A stretch of 64,000 nt of DNA from Oscarella lobularis (taxonomy: Eukaryota; Porifera; Homoscleromorpha; Homosclerophorida; Oscarellidae), in NCBI RefSeq assembly GCF_947507565.1, contig NC_089192.1:558001-622000 (forward strand), read 5' to 3'. Of this stretch, positions 10,152 through 22,312 are shown piece after piece. A program made the translations under genes and the position numbers. Under the pieces are notes generated by a model. The model was not told the origin of the DNA. It was given only the letters and a program-made list of their open reading frames with translations, and did no database searches. Within the stretch, counting starts at the first letter, position 1; every line of letters starts with the position of its first letter.

Positions 10152-10785
10152 ATGAGTAAACAGGACTTTACTGGCGGCACAAGAAGCCTCGTCTACGTGA
10201 CGCCACTCGTTTCTCTTCTACTCTTTGCGGGCAATTTTCTGTGGCTTGCTAAACTGCAGATAACGGTTAATGACCTTTCAAGAGAAAACACGGAGATTCT
10301 TCGTACTTTTGGGTCTCCATCTGATGTCAGCATGCCTGAATCTGAGTCAGATCGAATCAAAAGGCAATCCGAACCCGAACTAGGTGGCTTGCTGAATCAA
10401 ATCGCACTAAAACAGGTAGGGTATATTGGCATGCGGAACCAGGTTTAACATGTAATTGGGCGATTGTAGCTCCAGGCAATAAAAGCGAAATGAACGGAAA
10501 CTATGCATAGAAGCCTTCAAGGCATGGTAGAATAGCTATGAATATTCTTATACCAGCCTTTGTGTCATGGGAAAGCTGTCATGGGAAACCGCAAGCAAAC
10601 CCAGACAGCATACCCTGACACAGAATTTCTTCGCAAACGAACCATGACAGCTTTACCGGTGACACAAAGATGCATCAGTAGTACTGTTGCTTATTCAGTT
10701 CCTTCAGAAATAAGGACAAAACCTGTTGATGCAGTTGGTAAACAATGTGGCCGAGCAGTGTTTGAATGCATTGCTACTGGATATT
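10152..10785 (+). pseudogene. Decayed collagen/Ig receptor copy (duplicate of 653-1286)
   Basis: It matches the relic at 653-1286 at essentially every base. It has the same intact TM exon, the same in-frame TGA in the second exon and the same junction inside Ig1. The shared lesions show that the decay predates the large duplication. Confidence 0.8.
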
Positions 10786-11299
10786 AGCGTGAACAGTCCT
10801 TCTCTCACAGATGAAGGCATACAGCTAGTGACTGGGATTTACCAGCAAGAGATAATGAAACCCGACCACCAGAGTTGTTTTCGCCTTCTGTTCTTGTCCA
10901 ATAAGAAAGAGGAAGGCATCTCGGGATTTTTATGCATCCTTGATCAATCAGATAGTCATTATTGACCAAGACAAATGGAGGATAAATAAGCGGAGTGGCT
11001 TGCCTAAAAGGTACGAGTGCATCATCTCCAGCAGATAGCATACACTTCCACTGAATCTTAGATACAGACACATTATACTGGATCATCCTATGAGCGAAGT
11101 CATCAATCCCTCCGGTCAACGATCTAGCATGAGTCAAAGGAGCGACAACACGGCCGACGACAAAAGCGATTTTGAGTCGTCTCGTTTGGCATCGAGGAAG
11201 AGATCGTTGGTTGGAGCTTGAAGAGAAAGTGGCAAGGGCAACAGCTCGGTAGGTATACACATCTTGAGAGCTTTAGAGGTTATGTGTGATTGGCAGGGC
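10786..11299 (+). pseudogene. Relic of the EF-hand/CxxC gene (duplicate of 1287-1800)
   Basis: Same content and lesions as the relic at 1287-1800: fragments of EF-gene exons 1-4 fused to a truncated Ig1. No intact frame remains. Confidence 0.75.
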
Positions 11300-11425
11300 A
11301 GTTTGCAGGAAGCTTTGGGAATTGCTTCGTTGCGTGGTCATATCGCTGAACGGCTCTCTACACGTGTAATTGTTTCACTCCTCCGATTCTCGTGATCCTG
11401 TTTGCGCATGTTGAGCTCGACGACG

Positions 11426-14048
11426 ATGAGTAAGCAGGACTTTTCCACCGGCACAAAGAGCCTCATCTATGTGACTCCACTCGTTTCTCTTCTGCTCTTT
11501 GCGGGCAATTTTCTGTGGCTCGCTAAGCTGCAGACAACGGTGAACGACCTTTCAAGAGAAAACATGGAGATTCTTCGTACTTTTGGGCCTCCGTCTGATG
11601 CCAGCATGCCCGAATCCGAGTCAGATCGAATCAAAAGGCAATCTGATCTTGGGTTTGGCGATCTTTTTAGTCAAATTGCAGTGAAACAGGTATCGAAGGG
11701 AGACCAGTTGAATTTATTATTGTAAATTGGGTAATTGTAGCTCCAAGCTCTAAAAGCCACATGCACTGAAAACCAGGAACTTTGCATAGAAGGTATGCTG
11801 GAACAGCTGTGCACATTCCTCTACCACCTTTGTTGGTAGGACCTAAAGGCAATACTGGTCCTAAAGGAGAAAAGGGAGATCAAGGAATCCGAGGTACAAA
11901 TAACAGTGTGTACAGTACAGTTCTTTTAATAGAAGCCTTACTCCGCAGGTGTGAATGGCGCAAAGGGATCTAAAGGCGATGTGGGACCTCGTGGAGAAAA
12001 GGGGTCAAGAGGAGACGTCGGTCCAAAGCTTGTCCCCGTTGGTCAGTGGAGAATATTTTTTTCACGTCTTTGAGATTCTGGTGTATCGTTGTCGTAGATC
12101 CTCCCCAGTTTATTGCCAAGCCTGTTGATATTGTTGGAAAACAAGGCGGGCAAGCTGTGTTCGAGTGCAAAGCTACAGGATATCCGAAGCCCGCTATTCA
12201 CTGGAGAAAACAGCATGGTGTTATTCCCAATCGAGCTGGAATATCACCAACTCATCGCCACAAATTCGTGATTAACGACTTAGAGCTAGAAGACGAAGGA
12301 GTGTACGTGTGCATTGCGGAGAACGTCTTCGGCGTTGCAGAGGCAGAAGCTCGGCTATCCATTGTTGGTAGGTGAAACGTTAGAAAGTATCTCTCCTCTC
12401 AGAATGTTTTAAGAGTGTTCTGACTTGACTATTATAGTTGCTCCTGTGCTTGCGGAAGTGGCACCGAAAAAAGTGATGGTGTTGCCAGCGAATCCTAACA
12501 TAAGCTTGCCTTGCAAAGCGTCCGCGTTCCCTAAGGCTAAGATAAGCTGGCTTCGTCGTGGAGCAGCACTTCCGGACGACGCTGTTGTCACTTCAGACGG
12601 ATCCCTTCGCATTGTGGAGTTCTCTAAGGAGGACAATGGGGTTTACGTATGTCGCGCTGAAAATGAGCATGGGCACGCTGAACATGCAACTGATGTGTCT
12701 CTGTATAACCAAGGTAGGAAATCTGCACAGAGATAGAGTAATAGAATGCAGGTTATGTAGACGACAAAATCAAGCACGGAATAGAAGCAGTGAACAATAC
12801 GGAAGTCGTGATCATTTGCACTCTGTGTCCCTATAAAGGTTTGGCTTTCAATTGGACGAGGCTGGGAAAAGAGCTTCCTTTGGATCGGTACAAAACTACT
12901 GAATGCTCTTTGATATTTTCGCCCGTTCGCATGGAAGACGCTGGTCAATATGTTTGTAAGGCTGCAAGGAAAGGCGACGAGTCTATTAGAGTTCTTGAAG
13001 AACGAGTAACTCTAATTGTTTTAGGTACTATAAACGTAAGTGGATCTCATAGACAAGAATTGTATTTTTTTTAGGAAAGCCGACAATCGTGTCGCTCTTT
13101 CCCGCAGTGACGTACTTCAAAAGAGGTCAAGACGTTGAAATACGTTGCTCTGCAATTGGTCCTCCTAATCCTGAAATTCAGTGGCTAAGAGAGAACAAAC
13201 AACTAGCTGGCAATACGAACGATTCAGGGGTTTTATATCTTAGCAACTCTACCTCTGATGACGAAGGGGTGTATATCTGCGTTGCAAGGAATTTCTTTGG
13301 AGAAGCTAGACGACAAATTTCGGTCGTTTATCTTTCTGAGCCCCACTTTGTCTTACGGTCTCCCGAAATGTTGACTGCATCGGTTTCAAGTACCGTATTT
13401 CTTCATTGCCAGGCTGAAGGAGCACCAAAGCCAAAAATCACTTGGACGCCTCCTTGCGGAACAACTCCAGATCACATGGAAATTCTGGAGAACGGCACTC
13501 TAATACTTTCAGGCGTTTCAGCTTGGGATACCGGCATTTACGAATGCTCAGCGACGAGCTTTGGTGGAAAGTCTTCCGCGAAGACTCATCTTATTGTTCC
13601 AGCTGGTAAATTTGGTAGTTTTGAGGTTTTGAACGGCTGTGATGTTTTTATCTTAGTTGATACGAGTTGGAAGTTGTCTGACAGTTGCAGCGGGTTTAGG
13701 CAGTCTCGCTATGACAAGAGAGTCTATTATCAGGCATCTTCTTCTACGACTTGGACGAAGTCGCGCTTCTACTATTGCCCAAAAGGATATCACTGGGCTT
13801 GCACGTCAGAGGGAAAAGAAATTTTTGGTGACAATAGCGGTTGGTCAGGGCAGTACGTTTATTGGGGCTTGTGTGGATGGCGCAATTACCAGTATTCCCC
13901 TTACAGCGGCAAGTACCGATACTATTTTCGATTTCGGGATTCTTCAACAACGAATGCGCACAAGCACTCAGGTCAGTATGAGGAGTATAAATTACAATAC
14001 TCTTCAGATATCAACTACTTTGCTGGAATTGTCTGCATACGCAATTGA
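11426..14048 (+). CDS. Type II membrane collagen/Ig protein, paralogue 3
   Basis: Exon 1 (11426-11689) is identical in sequence to that of paralogue 1 (TM at residues 13-33, RIKR at 68-71), and the collagen exons (11840-12040) are nearly so. The Ig domains are Ig1 about 12100-12366, Ig2 12437-12711, Ig3 12753-13023 and Ig4-5 13076-13604. The C-terminal domain exon runs 13657-14048 (CSGFRQSRYDKRVYYQ, CPKGYHWAC, CGWRNYQYSPYSGKYRYYF, FAGIVCI). Differences from paralogue 1 concentrate in Ig domains 3-5 and in the loop after CGW, which is longer here. The intron before the last exon (13606-13656, 51 nt) has no stop and is a multiple of three, so retention would keep the frame. Role unknown; cell-surface trimeric recognition or adhesion is inferred from architecture. 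Confidence 0.85.
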
Positions 14049-14233
14049 CAAGCTGTTTTGTGAACACAGCTGAATGCTGGGCGATGTTGTTGTTGTTATT
14101 TTTGATTTTTTGTTTCTCGTCTTCAGTTTCACTGTATGCTGTCATGTGCTGATCGAAAAGTATCGCCGTGTACGATTGTGTAGGAGTCTCCATTAATATT
14201 TATCTCTACTGTTTGCAGTGGATCGGCGACTAA

Positions 14234-17200
14234 ATGGAACTTCCCAGAATTCCTCTCACCACTTTTGCTCCAAAAGACATTGGTCTTGGTCGTCGAACAA
14301 TCCCTGGCAACCCTCTCGTCCAATTTCATCGAAACCTAAATCGTCACGGACGGCTCAGTCTAAGCCCTTTACCTAAAAGAAAACATCAGAACGGCCCAAG
14401 ACCCCTCGGTCTTCTGCCGATCAAAACTTCAAAGAGCGGGCAGAGAAATAGGGCGGAGTCCCTCCCCTTGCCCCTCCCCATTTTGCAAAAGACGGCAACG
14501 AAATCTTCTCCAACAGTTCTTGAAACAACGATACCTAGACGCGCGAAGACAGAAAACTTCAGAGTCGGTGCTCTGATACCGCTGAAGTCACAACAAGACG
14601 ATAAAGAAGAGAATCCGATTGAAGATTCAACTGAAGAAGGGAGGCGAATTACAATTAGCGTGAACGTCCCTTCTCCGGTCGAGGACAATTCTGCGGACGA
14701 AGATGTACAGCTAGTGACTGGGGCATTTGAGAAATACTTGCAAGAGATAAGGGCATCCGACCACCAGAGTCGCTCGCCTTCTGTTCCTAAAAGAAAGACG
14801 AAGGCGTCTAGAGAAGTTCGGGATTCTTATGCACCCTTGAGGTAATAATAATGAAGAGAGTGAGTACTCGCGTAATTTATCGTTTTTAGAGATCGTTTTC
14901 TCAGGATGCCCGAGAAGGCCATTCCAGCAGTAAGCAAAATTTAGAGAGAGGAGAAAAAAATTTCTCTTGATTTCTGTAGGATCAAGAGAGAGCATACTTT
15001 AGTTTTGTCAATCAAAAAGTCATGGTCGACCGAGACAAATGGAGGATAGATAAACGAAGTGGCCTGCAGTGGATTCCGTGCGCACGATGCCTAAAAAACG
15101 GCGGAAGGTACGAGTGCATCATCTCCCGCAGATAGCACGGTGACTTCCACTCAATTTTAGATGCAGACGATGCGTCTGCATTCGAGTCGGAGGCGGTTAC
15201 ATCATACTCGACGATGCCATCAACGGCTCGGACTTTGTCACAATGACAGAGGAAGAAAAGCAAAAGAGTAAGTGTACTCCTTGATAAATTAAATAAAAGT
15301 TATAATTTAAACTCGCTAGTAATTGAAAGTGGGGTCTTTGCCAAGGAACCGACTTGCAGTCGCTGCCACTCTGCCGTTCTCTCGCGAGGTCGCATGGATC
15401 GTCCTATGAGCGGAGTCATCGATCCCTCCGGTCGCCGATCGAGTATGAGTCGAAGGAGCGGCAACCCGGCCGACGACGAAAGCGATTTTGAGCTGTCTCG
15501 TCGTCAGCTCGTCGACGGCTCTGACGAAGATAGAGCGTCGTCGCCTTTGGGTCGAGTTGGTTCAGCATCGAGGAAGAGATCGTTGGTTGGAGCTCGAAGA
15601 GAAAGTGGGAAAGACGACAGCTCGGTACGTACATACAGATGTTGAGGACTTTAGAGGTTATGTGTGATTAACAGGGAAATAATAAGGGGGCTTTTGATAT
15701 GGATGGTGGTCCAACTAGAAGGCAAGTCATTGGGGATTTTTTGTACACGATGTAGCGTCCCTGAGTGGCTGTTTTGGATGTGTAGCATGGTTAGGTCTGG
15801 TGATGGGCGTAACTCGAGACTTGAAGATGTTGCTGAGACGGAATATGGCGGATCTTCTGCTGGTGTGTAGCATCAAACTCTCAATAAAACATTTTATTTT
15901 AAAGTCTCTGTTCGTTAGATCTTGGAGGAAAAGGCACACCAGGCCTAGACCGAAGTATTGAAACTGTTCATTGCTGTAAAACGTTTATCTACTCTTTGCT
16001 AGGCGGCGTTGATGGACTGGGCGCAGGAAATGGCGATGGCTCGGAACGCCGCCATGGAAAAAGAGACGCGCAGAATCTTAAGAAAGGACGCAAAGATAGG
16101 ACGACGAAGGAAAAGGTAAGCTTATGACATAGTCCAGAGTATTGATCAAGCACGGTGGTATTCATAGGATGTCAGTGGAAAAGACAGTGACTTGTCGAGC
16201 AAATTCTTGGCAAAAGATACAGACGATTCTGATTCTGGTGACGATCAGTCAGGCTCAGACGACGATGAGAGTTATTATCGAAAAAGAGGCGAGTTGCCTC
16301 CCGTTGGTCGACGCAGTGGAAAGGTAAGGGAGGTAGGCTCCCTGTGCAGCCTTTTCTATAATGTCTTCAATTTCCCAAAGGATAAGAAGAAAAATCGAAG
16401 ACATAGAGACATAGATAAGCCATCCAAAGACCTCCCTGGACCACCGCAGAAAGACAGTCAGGAGTTTGAGAGAGGCCGATTGTAGGAATAATTTATTAGA
16501 GCTAACTTGATCCGTAATGGAGACTTTTTTTGCAGACGCCAACTCCAGAGAGACAGGAACGAAGCAAGCGCCCTCAAATGCACATTGAAAGACTTAGAAG
16601 GTCCCCATGATGATGTTGACGAGTCGTCCATATATTCGGTGTTTTAGGTATCGATCCACTTGACTATTTGGCAAAATACTGCATTATAAGGTAAGCCGAT
16701 AATCCTTGCTCTTCGCTTTTTTAAACCAAGTTTTCAGTCCTGAACGCCTTCCTCACTACGAGCGATCATATCTCAACGTCGCTAGAGACGAAGTGCTTTT
16801 TCAATACTTCCTCATCTATAGAAGGCTTACGAGTGCTTTATAGGAAGACAAGATTACTTTGGAGCAGCTAGACTTTGCTTTGAAGGCGGTCAACTATGAT
16901 CTGATCACTGACGCAGAAATGGACTACATCAGCCACGTATGTCCAGTGTGAAATAATAATTAATTAATTATATTCTGAGTTTTCGGTTAGGTTTTGGAAT
17001 TGCCTGGAAGAAAGGACTTAAACTTCAAGCTCTTTGCCTGCATAGCAGCTCTGTCTGAGAGAGTTGTTGGACTAGAGTATGGATGCACTAGCATACCAAT
17101 TTTTTGAGCCAACATCTGCCACTATAGGCCAATGGTAAAAGATCTCATAAATCAAATGAATTTAGCTGCTCTTGATTACAAGTTGAAAAAGTGCAAGGTA

Positions 17201-17542
17201 CAGGGTAGTCCTAGTATTTCTGTATTGACTACGTATGGTGTACTTGATAGGAATTGTTTTATTTGCTGGCATCCGAGAACGACGGTGGTGTGGTCACGTC
17301 ATCTGCTTTAGCCATTGAATTACACGCAGGAGGTCTTACCAAAGAGCACGAAGAATACGTAAGCAGTTTGCTGTGTATATAAATATTTGGAAGTAATGCC
17401 TTCTCTGCAGGTCGTCGATCGTTTGGATAAAGAAAAGACAGGAAGAATTGAATTTCTCGACTATCTCGTCTACGTGCCTCTCTTTGTGGAAATTCACGAC
17501 TCCATCTGTGGAAATCCATTTGAATTTTCTCGAACAAAGTAA
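14234..17542 (+). CDS. EF-hand protein with CxxC motifs, function unknown
   Basis: This multi-exon gene begins MELPRIPLTTFAPKDIGLG. Exon 1 ends at about 14842 with a basic/Pro-rich, probably disordered region. Exons at about 15006-15109 and 15163-15268 give a Cys-knuckle segment (WIPCARCLKNGGR, CRRCVCIRVGGGYIILDD), followed in the next exon by EPTCSRCHS. This is a possible zinc-binding unit. Next come a Ser/Arg-rich exon (15352-15624) and acidic/basic linker exons (16003-16115, 16169-16323, about 16381-16483). The C-terminal exons (16647-17542) are helical with EF-hand-like repeats: LDFALKAVNYDLITDAEMDY, and VVDRLDKEKTGRIEFLDYLV as the clearest calcium loop (D-K-E-K-T-G-R-I-E-F). It ends FEFSRTK. 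I do not recognise the family; a cilium or cytoskeleton role would be a guess. A truncated copy is at 4701 and fragments are at 1287 and 10786. Confidence 0.7.
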
Positions 17543-17599
17543 TGTAAACATTGCAATTAAGAAATAATCGCCACGTGATCCTATACGCCTACGTTACGC

Positions 17600-20500
17600 A
17601 TGCCCCGAAGTAAACGAGAAAAAATCGCTCAAAATGTCGACGTTTACGTGGAAGAAAAAGAATCCCGGCGGGCCGGAACGCATCGACTCGTAAGCCCAGC
17701 CCCGACAACCCCAACAAAACGAATTCACACTTGCAAAAAGGGGAGGGAGGGCCTCCTCGAACCTCCTCCCCATTTCTCCGCCGATCGTCGCGAAACCGCC
17801 TCGAAAATGAGATTCAAACGCTCGAACACTTTATTCTCAGGTCGTCGACGCCCGAATCGTCGCCCTTACAATCGCCATTGAAGCAGTTTCCCCACGATCT
17901 CGTTCCGCCCGCCGGCGCCGACGCTAGCGCCGCCGATTCGCTCCAGCACGACGCCCAATCGCCGCTGTCGCCTCAATCGCAGCCGAACTTGAGCCCGACG
18001 ATGCGACGATACGTCGAGGACAAGGACTTTCTCGAATCCTATCTCAAACGCGAGAATCGATTCTTGAATGAGAACGAGAAGAAAAGTAGACGGCGAAATC
18101 GCGAATTTTTTCTTCGTATCTTGCTTCCTGGTTCCTCTAATCGGTTTTTTTATTTATTTAGGTACTCTTGGAGACCGGGGGCGGACTGGGTCATTCAAAC
18201 AGCCTCCGAATACCGAAATTTATGAGGTATTTTCTTTGCGTGGGCGTGGCGCTTTTGGTAGCGTTTCCTTCTTCCAGGTGCAAAAGGGGGACAATTTGTC
18301 GACTATTGCTCTGCGACACAACATTCGAAATACCGAACTAAAACGACTGAATAAATTGAATTCTTCCATGGTGTTTCCTGGACAGGTGTGGACACGTGTG
18401 GGGCGGCGAAACGTCATCGGTTTTTTGACGTGTCTGTTCTCTCAGGTTCTCTACGTTCCCAAAGTCGAGGAATGGGACGTGCTCACGGATAAAGAAATTA
18501 GCGAAGCAAAAGGCGCTGCGGATACGACGAGCACGCCGGAGCGACGAAAACGAGCCGAAGCCAGCGCTCTGGGCCACTTGAGACCGGCGGGTCGTCACGG
18601 TCATTCGTCGTTGTCGTCGTCGAGACGGGGCAGCTGGACGCGATCGGCGATGGACGACGAGGAGATATCCGATCGGTTTATTCGCATTCGAGCGAAATTT
18701 ATAACGGATAGTCAGGTGAGAATCCAGTTCTGCAAAAAAAACAATTTGAACTTTTTTATCTTCTCTCTTTAGGGTGTTGCTACTGGAATGATGACTGTTA
18801 CGGCCCAGTGTCTCATGTTTAATCCAAGCGTATTGGACCCGTTGGTCATTGAGCGTGGACTTGACGTGTACAGTCTCATTATTCCCATTGAGTCGGTGGC
18901 AAGTTGCTCGGCGTACGACGACTTTGCTAAACTACAGCAGAAAGATGCACCGTCATACGTTCGGTAAGGAGTCTATATAAAAAATAGAGATGTTTTTTTA
19001 TTGTGTGGTTGGGTTAGATCGCCTAGTAAGGGAGAAGGAAGCTTTCTGCTTGGGTCTCGGCTCATTCGAATGCCTCTCTCGCCTTTGACGGAGGGTGACG
19101 AAGCGAAAGTGGGCGAAGAAGAAGAAAAAGAGGCCCGTGTATCCGAAGAAGCCACCAAAGACGAGGAAAATCAAGAGGAAGAATTCGGCTGGAACCCCGT
19201 CGAAGAAGAAAAAGAAGAAGAAGAAACGAAGGACGAGAAAAAAGAGGCGGCGACTGACACTCCGCCTAACTCCGAAACCGACGTTGAAGTCACAACGAAA
19301 ACCGAAGACGAACCAAAGGAAGACTTTGATCCAGTCCTTGCCAGTCTAAAAAGCCGAATATCCGACGCGCACGAGGTCCCTACGGTAGCCATGCCAATGC
19401 CACCCAAATCAGGTGAGAGAAAAAAGTCACATATAGAAAGCGAAAAATTTGACCCCGACACCTAGAAGAGATCGCGATTCCGCGTCCCTCTCGACGAATA
19501 AGCGGATCGAGTCGATATTTCTGCGTTCGTCTCGACGGTCCCGTCGACAACGCCGTCCTGACGACGTCCGCTATATTCTTGCCGTCGAGCGTCAACGTCA
19601 AAGAGTTGAGTTTCACCGAGGAGGCGGTGAAAACCGCCGGCGTCAAGGTGGAGCTCTGGTTCGCTATAGCGGAAGAGCGGTGCGAGATAATGAAAGGGAA
19701 AAGACGCTTCGTCGTTAATTATTCATTTTCATTTTTGGTAGGATCGATCAGCTGTACGCGTTTCTGCTTCAGTGGTGTCCTAATCTGCACGAGATGTCGT
19801 ACGAGCAGATGAAGACGCTCGAGAGGGACTACGTGCTTCTTTCCTTGAACGACGTACCCGTAAGAAAAGTAGACAAGCGGGTTTTTGGTACTTGCAACGC
19901 AGCTGCTCTCTTCTCCTAGAAATTTAGCGACAATCATTTTGCTGAACCGGATTTCGTCGACAGTATACCTCTCGTAAGCGAAAGGGGGCACGTAGTTTAT
20001 ACGTAAGCTACTTGTTCTTCTTTCGTAGGCCGAAGACGTGGACAGGTCTTTGTGTGGAATTTCCCTTACTTTTGTTCCCAGTACGCTAACTTTGTTTTTA
20101 GTCCATTCAGTGCTCTTGATGTCGAGAGCAGCTGTCCGTTGCCCGTTCTCAACGGCGACACGTCTCTCGTTTCAGACGAGTATCTCCAAAACGTAAGAAA
20201 TAGGGAAGTATAGAGGTCATGCATTTCCCTTTTGAGATATCATCTGTGTTGTTGTTGTTGTTTTCTAGCTCTGCGAGGTGCTGCCACGTCGTATGATCAG
20301 CTACGATTGGCATTTGATCTACAGCACGTTCTGCCACGGCATCAGCCTAAAGACGTTGTACAGAAATTCGCTCGCCACTAACTGTCCCGTCGTCGTTGTC
20401 GTCCGTGACGCAAGCGACCACGTAAGAAAATGAAAAAACCGTATAGGATCCCTTCGAGAAATCGTCTTTCCAAATATTCAAGATATTCGGTGCCATGCTC

Positions 20501-20895
20501 TCGGATTCGTTACGAGTCGGCGAACATTTTTACGGGACTGGGGAATGTTCGATGTTCACCCTGCACCCGGAATTCAAAGCAAGAAGACCGAGCCCATAAC
20601 TAGACACCCCCCTATATACCGTATCTATCTTCGTAGCACTTTCCCTGGAGCGGAAAGAACCACTACTGCATCAAATGCAGTCTGGATAGCTTCACAGTGG
20701 GCGGCGGCGAGTAAGGGGGCGCTCGTAGCTCTTTCTCTCCTAAGCGCGATTATTCCAAGGGGTGCATACGGACTATGGATTGATTCAGACATCTATCACG
20801 GTAGCAGCTGCGCGTGTAGTACGTTCGATAACGAGCAGCTGTCGTCTCAACGCGATTTCATCTGCACGGGGCTCGAGGTGTGGGGTTTGTATTGA
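17600..20895 (+). CDS. OXR1: OXR1/NCOA7-type LysM-TLDc oxidation-resistance protein
   Basis: This is a spliced gene starting MPRSKREKIAQNV. The domains in order are: a disordered Ser/Pro region; a LysM domain (about 18280-18470, VQKGDNLSTIALRHNIRNTE, NKLNSSMVFPGQ, VLYVPK); a GRAM-like segment (about 18690-18965, FIRIRAKFITDSQ, GVATGMMTVTAQCLMFNPSV); an acidic linker (19015-19465); and a C-terminal TLDc domain (about 20100-20895: YDWHLIYSTFCHGISLKTLY, IFGAMLSDSLRVGEHFYGTG). The TLDc end is recovered only with a GC-AG intron after HPEFK (20580-20638) and a short intron at about 20711, giving HFPWSGKNHYCIKC, GGGEGAYGLWIDSD and a final LEVWGLY. This matches the animal OXR1/NCOA7 order. Family members protect against oxidative damage and bind V-ATPase through TLDc. 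The OXR1-versus-NCOA7 split is vertebrate, so the symbol stands for the pair. Confidence 0.9.
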
Positions 20896-21024
20896 GATAC
20901 TCTTACTGTACAGGCTAGCGCATCAGAAAAAGGTTTAGACTGCTATTGCACATGGGGTTTTATAGCGATGGGACTGAATATTACTCTACAGCTACTTGCT
21001 ATGCATAGAGAAACTCTGGAGGGG

Positions 21025-22312
21025 TTAGCTCTGTTGCTGTAAGCGACGGCTCATTTCTTCCATTCTCCTATCTTTTAATTGGAGGAGGTGTTCGAGTCGT
21101 CGAATTTTCGCTTGTAGAATCTTCCGGAAGATTAGTATTGGATTAATTAATTAGTGTTATTGCTGAATTTTTTGTACCTGTATTGTTTCTTGTGCTTCTA
21201 GTAGCTGTTGCTCCTTTTCTTCCATGGCTATCCTAGGATCCAGCGATGGAAGAATTCTCTGCAGCTGAGGTCGCGACTTGAACATTTGACCTCGACTGCT
21301 ATCAAAGAGAAATGAACTGAAACAAAACCCATACTCAAAATCTATTTATTACTTTATAAGCGTCGGTTGGGGGGCCTCAGCGCCCGGTACCGTCCCCCGT
21401 CTAGGCGCAGAGGGATCTTGGACGAAGCCAAGGTGATGGGGATGGGGATGAACATGGGGATTATAATTGTGTTGCATGCCATTGGGTGGCGGTGGTAGTC
21501 TCATTGGCATTATTTGAGGAGGAGAGGCGTACTCCTTATCAAAGAGTCAGGTTAGTCGATAACGCGTTTCTATTGTGTTTAGCATACGTATGGATTTTCT
21601 GATGACTTGGTAATGGCGGAATAAAAAATGTCTGAAGAATCGTAAGCCCCATCTCCGTCTTAATCAATAAGAAAGGTATTTTATGTTCTGTTTATGAAAT
21701 TAGAGACTTTACGTACCTCCATCGTTTATGACAAGGTGATCTTTGGCTTGAGATGATCCAGGGGTTGTCTTCTTTTTACTACTTGTCAGGTATTTATCAA
21801 TCTGAAGAGAAGCATTTTTTGTGAAAGCGAATATTCTCGTTTATGTATCTATCCTACTTTTGTACGTAGGTTATTTAGCACGAATTCGATGACCCCTGGA
21901 TTGCAACTCGATACTCCATTCACTACCTCGTCGGGAACGTTAAAATTCAATTTACAAAATACTTTTCCTGAGGAAAACGTCTTTCGGTTATATCAGGCAG
22001 GAAAGACACTTGTTCTCACGGTTCAGTGTCTGCCAATTTCGCTTTTTTTGCTCCTTAGCATTAGCCGGCGTGTAATTGTGCAAGTCAACAAGACGTGGAA
22101 GAAAATGCTTCACTACCTCGGCCGCTAGAACTAAGGCAAAGACGAAGATAAGCATATACGCAGAGATTACAGCTACTAAGAGTCGTGTAAAAGGATTCGC
22201 GAATACCTCCGTCGCTGAAATCGCGAGATATGTTCTTTTTGGGTCGAGATAGGGGAATTTCGTCGATCCATGTATAGAGCTGTTGCAAATCGTCGTCGTC
22301 CATTTCGGCCAC
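21025..22312 (-). CDS. SPEF1: Sperm flagellar protein 1 / CLAMP (CH-domain microtubule protein)
   Basis: The first exon reads MAEMDDDDLQQLYTWIDEIP then LSRPKKNISRDFSDG, the characteristic start of SPEF1. The CH domain continues in the exon ending at 22130 (LAAEVVKHFLPRLVDLHNYT) and, after a short intron, in NRKVFCKLNFNVPDEVV and GVIEFVLNNLRTK. Downstream exons are a linker (IDKYLTSSKKKTTPGSS), a Pro/His-rich piece (about 21360-21540) and a C-terminal coiled coil (MAMEEKEQQLLEAQETIQ, then RRLEHLLQLKDRRMEEM) ending at 21025. SPEF1 binds and bundles microtubules in the ciliary central pair and in planar-polarised cells. It is tail to tail with OXR1 (130 bp) and head to head with the secreted protein at 22411 (98 bp between start codons). 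Confidence 0.9.
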
